Source: Cephalotus follicularis
Lineage: Eukaryota; Streptophyta; Magnoliopsida; Oxalidales; Cephalotaceae
DNA length: 64,000 nucleotides
Assembly (NCBI GenBank): GCA_001972305.1
Contig: BDDD01001809.1
Location: 318,565 to 382,564, forward strand
Reading direction: 5' to 3'
The first letter of the stretch is position 1. The number at the start of each line of letters is the position of its first letter. This document shows, one piece after another, positions 45,871-56,165 of this stretch. Both the position numbers and the translations under genes were made by a program. A model generated the notes under the pieces. The model worked only from the letters and a program-made list of their open reading frames with translations. It did not search any database and was not told the origin of the DNA.

Positions 45871-46941
45871 CATTAGAAACAACAGTTCGCAAATAAATGG
45901 AACTATGTCCAAAATTCATGAAATCAATTTCAATTTCAGTAAAAACAGTTTATAAATCCACACCTAGTTCCCAGTCGGTGCGATAACCAGTAAACAATAG
46001 CAGTTTCAATAACAGTATAACAACAATCAATCAACACGTAGTAACAGTAACACAGTAATATTCACACAATTCATTGAAATGCATGAATGCAGTGCAAATA
46101 GTATAACCTACTAGTTGAAGCAGTAACAACAGTTGCGCTTGCTATTCAAGGGATTCTATAGCAGAACCGATGAACCGTCAGCTCCTCCAAGCTTGAACCG
46201 GCTATCGAATCGCCATCGCTTGGAAACCTGCCATCCTCGATCACTTCATTCACACTACATATACAACACGTTCTCGTTACGCTCTACGCACAGGAATCAA
46301 CACTGTCGTCACTGAAGCTCTGGCCAACTAAACCAGCTTCGGCGACACCCATAAACAGACTTCACATTGGAAGATCTACTTAAAACCATCGGAGACTCAC
46401 CGTGACTCATCGCAGAACGCGCAGTCACAGCCGGCGATGAGTTTGACTCACTGAGTCAACTCGCCGGTCATCCATAATTTCAGTCACCACCAAAAAATGC
46501 CACACAATCATCAGTTCTACGCGTCACTACCCGAGACTCACCGTGACTCGCCAAGGAACCGGCAATCACAGCAGGCAGCGAGTCAAACTCGCTTGGTTGA
46601 CTCAACTTTCACATTACGGCCGATTTCGATTGGAAATCGCCTCAACAACCATCAAAAGGAGTAAAGCTTCTTCTTAAGACGAAGACCGACCCCCACCCGT
46701 GAAGAAATCGGTGGTGGAACGCACGGCATTGCGTGACAGAGGCGGTCTGGCGAAGAAAAAGAAAAGAGAAAGGAGGAAGAGAGAGTTACCATCGGTTGAG
46801 GCTAGCACCGCACGTCCTCCGGCCGTCGTTGCTTTGCCTGGCGTCGTTCCTTCTCTCCAGCGCCATCTCTCTCCCGCTCTCTCTCGCTTTCTCTCCCATG
46901 CTCTGTCTTCTCTTTCTTCTTAGTGCGCCTAGCGCTTCTAT

Positions 46942-46958
46942 AAAGCGTCGGGCGCTTT
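46942..46958. other. G2 hairpin AAAGCGTC/GGCGCTTT
   Basis: Eight-base arms around one G with one G-U pair, matching the perfect hairpin at 12130. Confidence 0.5.
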
Positions 46959-46999
46959 TTCTTTTTTTCTCTTTACATATATATATATATATATATATA

Positions 47000-47090
47000 N
47001 NNNNNNNNNNNNNNNNNNNNNNNNNNNNNNNNNNNNNNNNNNNNNNNNNNNNNNNNNNNNNNNNNNNNNNNNNNNNNNNNNNNNNNNNNN
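47000..47090. other. Assembly gap (91 N) inside TA microsatellite
   Basis: Runs of AT/TA lie on both sides, so the unknown bases are probably more TA repeat near the G2 LTR start. Any open frame drawn through it is meaningless. Confidence 0.95.
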
Positions 47091-47255
47091 TATATATATA
47101 TATCTATATATCTTCATATATATCCGGGGCATTACAACCATACTTGGAGGCTTCTTGCTTTAAGGTTATGGAAGTTGTAATGTAATCAAGTCATACTCCA
47201 TTATGTTATATTTACATTGCTAATATGTAATATATAACTTGTATTGTACTTGGTA

Positions 47256-47279
47256 TGCATGTAGTATGGGCTGTATGCA
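47256..47279. other. GTATGGGC stem-loop of G1-like LTR
   Basis: Arms TGCATGTA (47256-47263) and TGTATGCA (47272-47279) pair with two wobbles around GTATGGGC, in the most diverged G1-like LTR. Confidence 0.6.
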
Positions 47280-47517
47280 AATAGTTTTAAATAATCTAAT
47301 ATATCAAATGCTTTCGCAAAGTTTTAAGTTTTTGATTTTTTTGATAACTACTGTATTAATTGATAGCCATGTGTTAAATTGAAAACAGGGTGTGACACAG
47401 TTGGTATACGAAGCTGTCCGCAATTGGCATTCATGCATATAACATGCCATGCATATATACCTGTTATATCTGTTGCATTCCAGTGCATATAGTATAGCCT
47501 ACACAACCATGGGTTGC

Positions 47518-47540
47518 TGACCCATTCTCGAAATGGGTCA
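47518..47540. other. G2 hairpin TGACCCATT/AATGGGTCA
   Basis: Perfect 9-base arms with a 5-base loop, about 360 bases before the LTR end. Confidence 0.6.
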
Positions 47541-47906
47541 TGTACATGTGAAGCACCGAAGTGACCAGACGGGTCGGATCGCAATACAGGATTTCTTGTA
47601 ACAGTGCAGTTCCCGCCATCTACCTTGTGTATGTGAATTTGGATGTATAAGAGACATTTTATATTTCAGCTATTGACCTGCAGGCTTGTGGAAGCACCTA
47701 AGATATATGTATCGAATGTTATGGATATGGTTGGGCTTATCTATGTAAATATTAAATTAGTTCTTCCGCATGCATATGATGTATCAAAGTTTTAAATTTG
47801 TAGCGTGTTTTGGAGTATGATGCTATGTATATGATGGTTTGTACGGACGGACCTATCACGTGTCGAGCCTTGGGGTCTTCTTTGGGTTCGGGTGTGACAG
47901 TTTAGG

Positions 47907-47918
47907 TGGTATCAGAGA
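47907..47918 (+). other. Primer-binding site of G2 element
   Basis: TGGTATCAGAGA, complementary to initiator tRNA-Met, seven bases after the LTR end at 47899. Confidence 0.88.
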
Positions 47919-48094
47919 CACGCTGTGTTGGCTATGCCAGGATAGGATCCTTGGCTATTGGAATTAAGTGATATGGATAAGATTGTTGTTAATGGAATTG
48001 AGTGATATTGATAAGTTGTTGGTTGTTGCATCTGTTTTGGAATTATTGTTATATAAATTGGATAGTTGACTTTTGTCTCTTATATAAGGTAGAT

Positions 48095-49560
48095 ATGGAT
48101 GGTCGTCGAAGAGGACCTGTAGGAAAAGCTAAGGCAGGGCCATTGACTAGGCGTACCTGAGCTAGTAGAATTGTTGAAGAATAAGAGGAACTGAATGTGA
48201 GCCAAGAAACAGAATTTGTCGCTCCTGGCCAAAGGGAACCCAGAGGTTTTATAAGGAAGATGTATGAAATGATGAACCGAATGACTGAATTCATGCAGCG
48301 GCAAGTGGCTACAGTTGAGCAAGCTCTAGCTGCAAGGCCGGTTAGGCTTGCAGTAGATGCACCAGAGCAAACCCCAGTTGTTTGACCTGTTAGGCGTGCC
48401 AAAAAAGCAAGTAGATCAATTGATCTTCCTACACCAGGGAGGATCCCTTAATCTGAATTTTGAAGTTAAATCCCCCAGCTTTTACAGGGGACACTGATGC
48501 TGTTACTGCTAAGAGATGGCCGATGCAAATAGAGAAAATCTTCCGAGTCTTTAGATGTTTAGATTCTGAGAAAGTTGTCTTCGCCACTTATATGCTAAAG
48601 GGAGAAGCAGAACATTGGTGGAGAATGGTTGCTGCCTCTTGGGAAGAATCAGGGATACCCAATTCATGGGATATGTTTAGAACTGAGTTCAATGAGCAGT
48701 GTTATCCCGAGGCTAAAGTTTATAAGAGAGAGGATGAATTTTTGGCCTTAACCCAAGGTAACATGACCGTAGCCTAGTACCAAATTTGTTGAATTTTCAA
48801 GGATAGCTCCGCATATGGTTGGCATGGAAACAAGAAAGGATAAGAAGTTTCTTGGCGGCCTCAGACCAGATAACAGACAGAGGCTAGTGCCGCTCAAGCT
48901 GAGATCTTTCTATGAGTTGGATAGCAGAGCCAGATATGTTGAGGCTGTATCTGAAAAACTGCGTAATTTACGGATTCAGACTGGTGGTAGCAGACCTGTT
49001 TCTTCAGATTGGAAGTCAGGGAGGAGTTCTAGGAGCAGTAATAAGTCCCGGAGATCAGGGAACAACAGTCCAGGTCAGGGTGGCTCACCTCAGAGTGTCA
49101 GCAGTCCACCAAGTTTTTCTAGTCAGAAAGGGCAATCCAGAGGGTCATAGTAGAGGGGTAGAGGACATAGCTCCCAGTAGAGGCGCAGAGGGTAGGCTCT
49201 TAGCAGAGGATCCAAGAGGTGAAGGGAGACCGCTCCAGACTTTGCAGTGGTGGAAGTCAGGCTCCCTTTGATCTATGCGTGTACTATGGACGCACGAATC
49301 ACACATCAGATGACTGTTGGTAGAGAGCTGGTAAATGTATGAGTTATAGGGCTACATATCACATAGCCAGAGAGTGTCCTTTTAGCCGATATGCTTTGGT
49401 GATTCAGCCAGGGCAGAGTTCTATTCGATCTTAGGGAGGATCCTGACGTAACCTGAGTACGGGATTTCAACAGAGCAGTGGTTCTAGACAGTAGTATCAA
49501 GGCTGTCCTAGTACTAGTTCACCTTCAGTAGCAGGGAGAGATCGGGGGAAACAGCCTTCG
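48095..49560 (+). pseudogene. G2 gag
   Basis: ATG at 48095 (MDGRRRGP). The capsid region at about 48460-48960 (PPAFTGDTDAVTAKRW, LKGEAEHWWRMV, FNEQCYPEA, then KKFLGGLRPDNRQRL in another frame) is Retrotrans_gag. A Ser/Gly/Arg-rich stretch follows, then two damaged zinc knuckles near 49275-49380. Several in-frame stops (for example 48382, 48775, 49148) and at least two frameshifts show it is dead. Confidence 0.88.
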
Positions 49561-51945
49561 GTATATGCCATAGATCATGGGGCCGCAGGAGGATCTACAT
49601 CAGTTATTGGAGGTACTATTTGTATCTCTCAGTGTATGGCATGGACTCTTATAGATCCAGGCTCATCCCATTCATACATTACATCACATTTTATATGCCA
49701 TGTTAATGTGGAGCCTGAGCCTTTGCCTTTTGTGATGGAGGTTAGTACTCCGGTGGGAGAGTCTGCTATTTCAGAATGGGTATGCAAGTCTTATGTTTTA
49801 GAGATAGTCGGCCGTGTTTTGCTAGCAGATCTTATAGTGTTACCGATGGGTGATTTGGATGTGATCCTTGTGATGGATTGGTTAGCGACACATTATGCCC
49901 TTGTGGATTGTAAGAGGAAGGTCGTGACCTTCTGTATGCCAGGACAGTCTCAGTTCCAGTTTATTTGGACTTTAGAGCACCAGCCGGTTTATATGATATC
50001 GGCCCTTCATGCTGACAAGCTTATGAGACAGGGTTGTAGTGGCTTCCTGGTGTATGTGATGGATAGCAGTAAATGAGTATAGAGGTTAGAGGATGTTCCA
50101 ATTGTTTGTGAATATCTTGATGTGTTCCTGGATGAGTTGAAATTTTTACCTCCAGAGAGGGATACGAAGTTTGTGATTGATTTGCTTCGAGGGACAGCAT
50201 TGATATCGAGAGCTCCTTATCGTATGGCCCCTCCTGAGTTGAAAAAGTTGAAGGTTCAGTTGTAGGAGTTGTTCGATAGAGGTTTTATTAGGCCAAGTGT
50301 TTCCCCTTGGGAAGCACCTGTGTTGTTTGTTAAGAAAAAGGATGGATCCCTCCAGATGTGTATCGATTATCGACAACTAAACCGGGTTACTATTAAGAAT
50401 AAGTACCCGTTGCCCCATATCGATGAGTTGTTCGATCAGCTGAAAGGTGCTACGGTGTTCTCTAAGTTGGATTTGAGATCAGGATATCATTAGCTCAGGG
50501 TTAGAGACAAAGACATTCCAAAGATAGCTTTCAAGTCAAGGTATGGGCACAATGAGTTTTTGGTGATGCCGTTTGGGGTGACCAATACCCTTGCTGCATT
50601 CATGAGTATGATGAACAGGGTGTTAGCCCGTATCTCGACCAGTTCATCGTGGTCTTCATTGATGATATCTTGGTGTATTCTAGGAGTATGGAAGAGCATG
50701 AGAAACATTTTCACTTGGCATTGCAGATTATAAGAGATCATCGGTTGTATGCCAAGTTTAGCAAATGTGAGTTCTGGTTGTTAGGGGTGGCTTTTCTAGG
50801 TCATGTCATTTCCAGTGCTGGTTTGTCAATGGACCCAACAAAGATAGAAGCAGTAAGCGACTGGAAACGGCCAACAAACGTGTCTGAAGTCCGTAGTTTC
50901 TTAGGCTTAGTGGGCTATTACCGCCACTTTGTCGAAGGATTCTCACGGATTGCTACACCATTGACCAGATTGGCACAGAAGAGGATAGCGTTTGTTTAGG
51001 ATGACAGCTATGAGCAGAGTTTCAGGAGTTAAAGCATCGCTTGATTTCTGCGCCGATCTTGGTCTTGCCAGAGGGTAATGAGGGTTTTGTGTTATACAGT
51101 GATGCGTTGGGGAATGGTTTGGGTTGTGTCTTGATGTAGTATGGAATGGTAATTGCTTATGCCTCCAGGAAGTGAAAGCCTCATGAGGAGAGTTACCCCA
51201 CACATGATCTGGAGCTACTAGCGATAATTTTTGCACTATGAAAGTGGAGACATTATCTGTATGGCACAAAGTTTGAAGTGTACACAGATCACAAGAGCTT
51301 GCAGCATATTTTCTCCCAGAAGGATCTGAATATGAGGCAAAGTAGGTGGATGGACCTGCTTAATGATTACAACTATGAGATACAATACCATCAACGCAAG
51401 GCTAATGTGGTGGTAGATGCTTTGAGTCACTGATTAGCTTGCTTGACGGTTTCTCAGATTTAGGCACGACCACGGTTGATGGACAGGATCAGAGAGGCTC
51501 AAGGGATGGATGGAGGCTTGATTAAGGCCGCTTTGGATGGTCAAGGTGGATTGAAGCCCGAATTCTCGATTCATGATGATGGGTTGATCAGGTTTCAGGG
51601 TTTGTGTTCCTGACAGTAAAGAACTGAAGGATGAGGTATTGTCACAAGCTCATTGCTCCAGTTTCTCAGTGCATCCCGGGAGTACTAAAATGTACAGAGA
51701 TTTGAAGCTTACCGATTGGTGGAGCAATATGAAAAGGGAGATCGCGGAGTATGTGTCTACCTGCCTAACATGTCAGCAAGTCAAGGCAGAACACCGGAGG
51801 CTAGCTGGATTGCTTCAGCCGTTACCAGTGGCACAATGGAAATGTGAGCATATCATGATGGATTTTGTATCAGGGTTTCCATGGACGAGCGCTAACCGTG
51901 ATGCCATATGGGTTATTGTTGATTGCTTTACAAAGTCTAAATCAA
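49561..51945 (+). pseudogene. G2 pol: protease, RT, RNase H, truncated integrase
   Basis: Protease with LIDPGSSHSYITSHF (near 49650) and VILVMDWLATH. RT from RAPYRMAPPEL (50210) through [10 protein letters not shown] (50650-50685), with a one-base loss near 50620. RNase H with LYSDALGNGLGCVL (51090) and [12 protein letters not shown]. Integrase zinc domain (51655-51800) and the first catalytic block MMDFVSGFP. Homology ends at DCFTKSK near 51943, before the second catalytic Asp. Many TAG/TGA/TAA codons stand at Trp or Gln positions. Confidence 0.9.
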
Positions 51946-52093
51946 GATGTTAGATATGGGTGTCCCTGCAAGCAAAGAGGTGGTTGCAATCATATGTTTT
52001 ACACATATGTTACAGCCCAGGTTTAAACATTCTTAGTTTTATTTATGTTTCACGTGCATATTATATTCAAAAATGGCAAGGCTATATGTATTA
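51944..52093. other. Break point; possible short LTR start
   Basis: The integrase homology stops at 51943. TGTTACAGCCCAGG at 52008 could be the first bases of another LTR, but only 86 bases precede the next one, so this is weak. No gene here. Confidence 0.3.
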
Positions 52094-52296
52094 TGTAACA
52101 CCCGAGTTTTTCACAAAATGTAATCTTATTATGGAATTAAGGAGAATAGTGAAATTCTCAACTTTGATGATGTTTTCCCTTCTATTATGTCGGGTTTTGA
52201 AAGATGAATGATTAGGAAATGTTCAAGGCATTTCGCATTTGAAGACGCAATTATGTTGCTCAAAACGGCTAATAAAGTCTATTTCTAATGCGCGCT
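52094..52296 (+). mobile_element. G1-type LTR, first 203 bp
   Basis: TGTAACACCCGAG, then GGAATTAAGGAGAAT and GATGATGTTTTCC as in other G1 LTR starts. It is cut at 52297 by a G2-like LTR; the rest is not in the window. Left flank TATTA. Confidence 0.65.
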
Positions 52297-52504
52297 TGTA
52301 AGGCCCAGTGTTTGCATTTTTATTGCGATTATTTTGTTGGCCGTTTGGATAACTTCGGTTGTAATTCGCGGATTAATCGGGACCCAGACTTTAGTATTTT
52401 TGCTGGTAAATACTAAGAGGAAGCCAAAAGATTAAAGGGAGAGGGAGAAGGCACAGGCGCTTCACGCACCCGTGCGAGAAAGAAGAAAGAGGTAGGAGAC
52501 GCAT

Positions 52505-52532
<28 letters not shown>
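52505..52532. repeat. GA microsatellite
   Basis: About 14 GA units within a GA-rich stretch of the G2-like LTR; minus-strand open frames here are Ser/Leu repeats and not genes. Confidence 0.9.
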
Positions 52533-52535
<3 letters not shown>

Positions 52536-52833
52536 CGGGAGAGAACTGGGGAGAGAAAGGGAGAGAGGGCGCCGGAGACGACGCCGGAGCCAGCCACCTG
52601 ACTGGGAGAGGACGACGAGCAACCCAGGCACGCCTACCGATAGTAACCTCTTCCCCCTTCTTCTCTTTTCTCTTTTCTTCTCTTCTTCCCCGCCACTGTG
52701 TGCACCTCTGCCGTACATTTCCCGACACCGTTAGCGTCGCGGATGGAGGGGGTTTTCGTCTAGAAGGCTCGCTCTATCCATTTCGACCACCGTTGAGGCG
52801 TTTCTCGGCCAGAATTGGCTGGGATGTGTTGAC

Positions 52834-52858
52834 TGAGTCGACCAGGAAAGTCGACTCA
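52834..52858. other. Inverted repeat TGAGTCGAC/GTCGACTCA
   Basis: Perfect 9-base arms with loop CAGGAAA; each arm contains the GTCGAC core of the word arrays. Confidence 0.6.
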
Positions 52859-53083
52859 CTACTGCCTGAGACCGTGCATTTGGCACTGAGTCTCGGTGAG
52901 TCTTGGATAGTAGTGGGTAGAACTGATGGTTGTGTGGCATTTTTGGGTGGTGGCAGAAGTGGTGGAAGTCAGATGAGTCGAGTCAGTGAGTCACAACTCT
53001 CTGCCGCCGGTGACACGACGTTCGGCGCCGATTCACGGCGAGTTGGTTATGGATGGCTAGTATATCGTCATCGATTGTATCGT

Positions 53084-53206
53084 ATCGAATGGACCGTTTT
53101 TGAACGGTTAGTGATCGAATGGACCGTTGTTGAATGGTTAGTGATCGAAAGTACCTTTATTGAACTGTTAGTGATCGGATGGACTGTTATCGAATGGATG
53201 GGCATT
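53084..53206. repeat. 30-bp minisatellite
   Basis: Four units at 53084, 53114, 53144 and 53174 of the type ATCGAATGGACCGTT plus GAACGGTTAGTG. CCGTT and AACGG within the first unit can pair. Confidence 0.85.
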
Positions 53207-53543
53207 GCATGGATGCTCAAAATAGATTGTGAATGAACTGATAGGATGGTTAACTGCTTATATATGCTGGTATGGGACAGTATATATATTTAGTTAACCA
53301 CTAGATGTTAAAGTGCTAGACAGATATGGATTGTAAATGGATATGGACCATAGACGGCTATGGACCATAAACATATATGAAATGTAAATGATATGGCATG
53401 ATTATGGATTGATACGGGACGAAAGGCCTCAGATGATGGTATATGGTGGAGTTTCTGATGAAGGATTGTGTTAGGACTTATAGGGATATGAAATGACACT
53501 GTTCATATTTCTTATGCTATGTACGCATCTCACATGATTAACA

Positions 53544-53563
53544 TTATATATATATATATATAT
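53544..53563. repeat. TA microsatellite
   Basis: About ten TA units in the G2-like LTR. Confidence 0.85.
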
Positions 53564-53620
53564 CTGTTACACCCTGGCACGCATTCATTGCATAAGTATA
53601 TTGTATACAGCCATTGGCTA

Positions 53621-53652
53621 CTGACCTGTTTCATTGAAATGAAATGGGTCAG
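53621..53652. other. G2 hairpin CTGACC/GGTCAG
   Basis: CTGACCTGTT pairs with AAATGGGTCAG with two G-U pairs; the most diverged of four G2 copies. Confidence 0.5.
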
Positions 53653-54672
53653 GTTCAGGTTCTGGTGGACGCGTCAGTGATTAGACAGTCCGAGTGCAGG
53701 GTAAGGATCTACATTCTTTCGATCTATGTTTGTATAAGGTAGTTGATGTAGATGAATAGTATATGTACATTATATGACCTGCCGGCTTGTGGTAGTGTCG
53801 GAACATAAATGCATGTTGATGTATTAGACCTGTCAGCATGTGGCAGTGCATAAGTTGATCGGTGTATGATATATTTGATTAAGTTGTGATGTAGTCTGGT
53901 ACGGGCTGAGCCCCCAGCATATAGATTATGATGAGATATGAGGGTTGATCCCCAAACATATAAACTGTGGTTTATCAGGTGGCATGGAGTCCGATAAACG
54001 AATACTTCATGCCCAAATTCTGAGAAATCCTAAGAGTATGATTTTAATGGATTCATCACTGAAGGTTCTATAATGATGTAATTCTATTGAGTTGTGGTCT
54101 ACTGAGGGCAGAGCCCATTTATGAACTGCTGATTCCTCCTTCGGGAGTGTGGATATATAAATGTGTTTTTTTCTATAGGTGGCATAGTCCGATGAACGAA
54201 TGCTACATGCCCGATTTTCGGGAGATTATAAGAGTTAGAATGTATTCAATTGATTATTCCGCTGATAGGATATGATTGTTTAAAGTTTTATAGACTGTTG
54301 GGTATGATTGATATATGATTGTTTGGATTGGATGGAACTATGCTGGATATACCAGTATGGAATCCTTACTGTTGGGAGATTGAAAGTGATTAACTGAATA
54401 AAGTGCTAATTGGAGTTATTTAGAGTTGCGGAATAATAATAGGTATTATGCTAAGTTCTTAGAGACCGAGTTATACGGATACAGACTGAACGATTACGGA
54501 TTGTGCAGTCATAAACCATATGGTTATGGATCGTATGATTATGAATTGTTTGATGCGGATGAGGTCAAGTACTCCTCAACCTCTCCGTCCCGAGATAGTA
54601 CTCCCACCGACTACCTACCTTTTTAGGGTCGTAGCCGAGTGGGGGCGAGATAATGCTGATCACATCATTGCT

Positions 54673-54778
54673 AAGCCATAAAAACAGACGTAGCCCACAA
54701 TCATAATGTTAATCCGCAAAAACGGACATAACCCATAAATATAATTGTTAAGCCATAAAAACGGACATAACCCATAGG
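54673..54778. repeat. 38-39 bp minisatellite in G2 copy C
   Basis: Units at 54673, 54711 and 54750 containing AAGCCATAAAAACGGACATA and ACCCATA. Same LTR site as 10486 and 44953, different sequence. Confidence 0.8.
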
Positions 54779-55368
54779 CGCCACTGGACCATCCCTAAAA
54801 GGAATGTCCATACCCTCCAGTGATGTGATCTGACACCCATAATCCTCGCGACGGAAATGAATATTATAAATGGGTTATCTCATTTGGTCTCAAACAATAG
54901 CACACATATCCATACCCATAACCATATTTTCCATTTAAAAGATAGGGACTTAATATAAAGGATCGCATATGATCCATCCGTCAAAACCATTATAAAAATC
55001 TATTTCACAACCATTTTCCATAAACTCATTTTCCATATTCATAAACCATTTTGTTAGTCCCTATAGGAGTTGTAAAACAACAGAGAGGAAGTCCAACTAG
55101 GAAATCTGCGTCCAAACGTCCCAATCAAGCTATCTTATCCATTTATTGAAAACCATTTCGAAATCCATTTGAATGTTGAAAACCCTTTCATTAACTTCTC
55201 TTTAAAGATCCATTTGAAAATTGATTTGAAGATTAAAAGTGTCAAAAGAGGATTTCCATAGGTTATAAGGCCTTAGGGAGGCTTCCTATGGAATTCGGTT
55301 GGGGAGAAAACTGTTTGAAATCGAAAACTATGTAAAATAGTGAAATTAAACTAGGGCATGGCATTAGG

Positions 55369-55518
55369 CGGCGATGCTTTGCACTAGGCGTCAACACTTA
55401 GCACCAAAGCATTGACTGTCTATGCTGGGCGTCGAAGCTTAATGTTAAGCGTCGCTGGTTTAAAAGGAAGGAACGCAAATCGACGACGAGTTTAGTATTA
55501 GAAGTGTAAAGCGTCGAC
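55369..55518. repeat. TCGA-core word array in G2 copy C
   Basis: Degenerate words GCGATGC, GTCAACAC, GTCGAAGC, GTCGCTGG and GTCGACGG; more decayed than in copies A and B. Confidence 0.65.
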
Positions 55519-55870
55519 GGTTTTGACAGAAAATTCAGTTTACAAAACAATTTGCAAATCAGTGAAACTATGTCCAAAATCCATGAAATCCGTTTCAATT
55601 GTAGTAAAACGGTTTATAACAACACCCAATACCCGTATCCATCTCCTTGACATATATTCAAGAATTAGCAGCCACATCATAATAATTTATTCAGGCCATT
55701 CAAAATGCATGAATGCAAGCAAAATAGTATAACCTACCTGTTAGAAACAAAGCTTGGGAACCTCCTATCATTGGTCACTTTCTCCACACTGCATATACAA
55801 TACATTCCCGTTACACTCTACGCATAGAAATCAAACACTGTCACCACTGGGGCTCCGACCATATTCCAGC

Positions 55871-56165
55871 TGTCACGCCCCGAACCGCGAGAGTAAACCC
55901 CCACGATCCGACGCGTGATATACCTTCCATTCAGTCATTCAATCATATAATTCATCCTCCAAAAAGTGCTACAAATTTAAAACTTTAAACAATCGTATTA
56001 CAACAGCGGAATTAATCAATCCAAATAAAAACTAACTCTTAAAATCTCCCAAAATTTTGGCATGAAGTATTCGTTTATCGAACTAAACCCCCTGTAAAGA
56101 AAAACTCAATTTATATCTTGGGCTCAGCCCTCAACAACCACACTCTCGAAGGAGGAAACAACAGT
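55871..56165 (-). mobile_element. G2 LTR, copy D, minus strand, left end
   Basis: TGTCACGCCCCGAACCG as at 6333 and 35081, inserted after CCAGC in copy C. It is interrupted at 56166 by the G1 element (left target copy ACAGT); its remainder should follow that element's 3' LTR beyond the window. Confidence 0.8.

Larger units (their letters stand above)
35081..47136 (-). mobile_element. G2 solo LTR, copy B (interrupted)
   Basis: TGTCACGCCCCG at 35081 to GGGGCATTACA at 47136. Flanks GCCAT and ACCAT match at four of five bases. The parts 35081-35401 and 44056-47136 are separated by a G3 solo LTR. It includes ACAGTA-rich filler (44577-45430), a minisatellite (44953-45060), a word array (45704-45870), a hairpin at 46942 and a TA microsatellite holding the assembly gap. 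No internal region. Confidence 0.88.
32900..47397 (+). mobile_element. Divergent G1-like solo LTR (interrupted)
   Basis: Starts TGTAATTTTTAATT and ends ACAGGGTGTGACA. Parts 32900-35080 and 47137-47397 surround the minus G2 solo LTR. Flanks CGATT and CAGTT differ by two transitions, a plausible aged target duplication; the G2 LTR reads through on both sides. It shares with G1 the two word blocks, the TTAGCC hairpin and the GTATGGG stem-loop (47256). Net length about 2.4 kb. Confidence 0.78.
31109..47899 (+). mobile_element. G2 5' LTR of plus-strand element (multiply interrupted)
   Basis: TGTAAGCCCCTG at 31109 to TCGGGTGTGACA at 47899, followed by a tRNA-Met primer site. The two LTR parts are 31109-32899 and 47398-47899; 32900-47397 is a nested insertion. 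The left flank is CAAAT. The gap-free LTR is about 2.3 kb, shorter than the G2 solo copies. It has a word array at 31831-32040 and TATGG/GGTTACGG-rich filler near 32400-32830. Confidence 0.88.
52297..54300 (+). mobile_element. G2-like LTR, plus strand, end missing
   Basis: Starts TGTAAGGCCCAG, left flank GCGCT. It shares with G2 copies the hairpin-rich CGCACCCGTGCG stretch, GA-rich region, CTGACC hairpin (53621) and the AGTCCGATRAACGAAT block before the LTR end. That block occurs twice (about 53980 and 54180), so the distal LTR is partly duplicated. No TG/CA end is found; sequence from about 54300 to 54540 is an unclear junction into inverted G2 sequence. Confidence 0.65.
54541..55870 (-). 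mobile_element. G2 LTR, copy C, minus strand, partial
   Basis: Collinear with copy B from its GGTCAAGTACT block (44838) on: CCGAGATAGTA, CGGAAATGAA, GTTGTAAAACAACAGAGAGG, then the word array (55369-55518). It stops at CCAGC (55870), where another G2 LTR begins. Its outer end is not seen. Confidence 0.7.

Noticed and set aside
46699..47185. Open frames of 74 and 150 codons before the gap
   Set aside because: Ser/Arg/Leu-rich translation of the GA/CT-rich G2 LTR, and one runs through the N gap.
52391..52728. Several overlapping Ser/Leu-rich minus-strand frames
   Set aside because: Produced by the GA microsatellite and purine-rich LTR sequence in all frames.
53000..53236. Open frame with repeated IEWTV-like units
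   Set aside because: Translation of a 30-bp DNA minisatellite within an LTR; no start context or domain.
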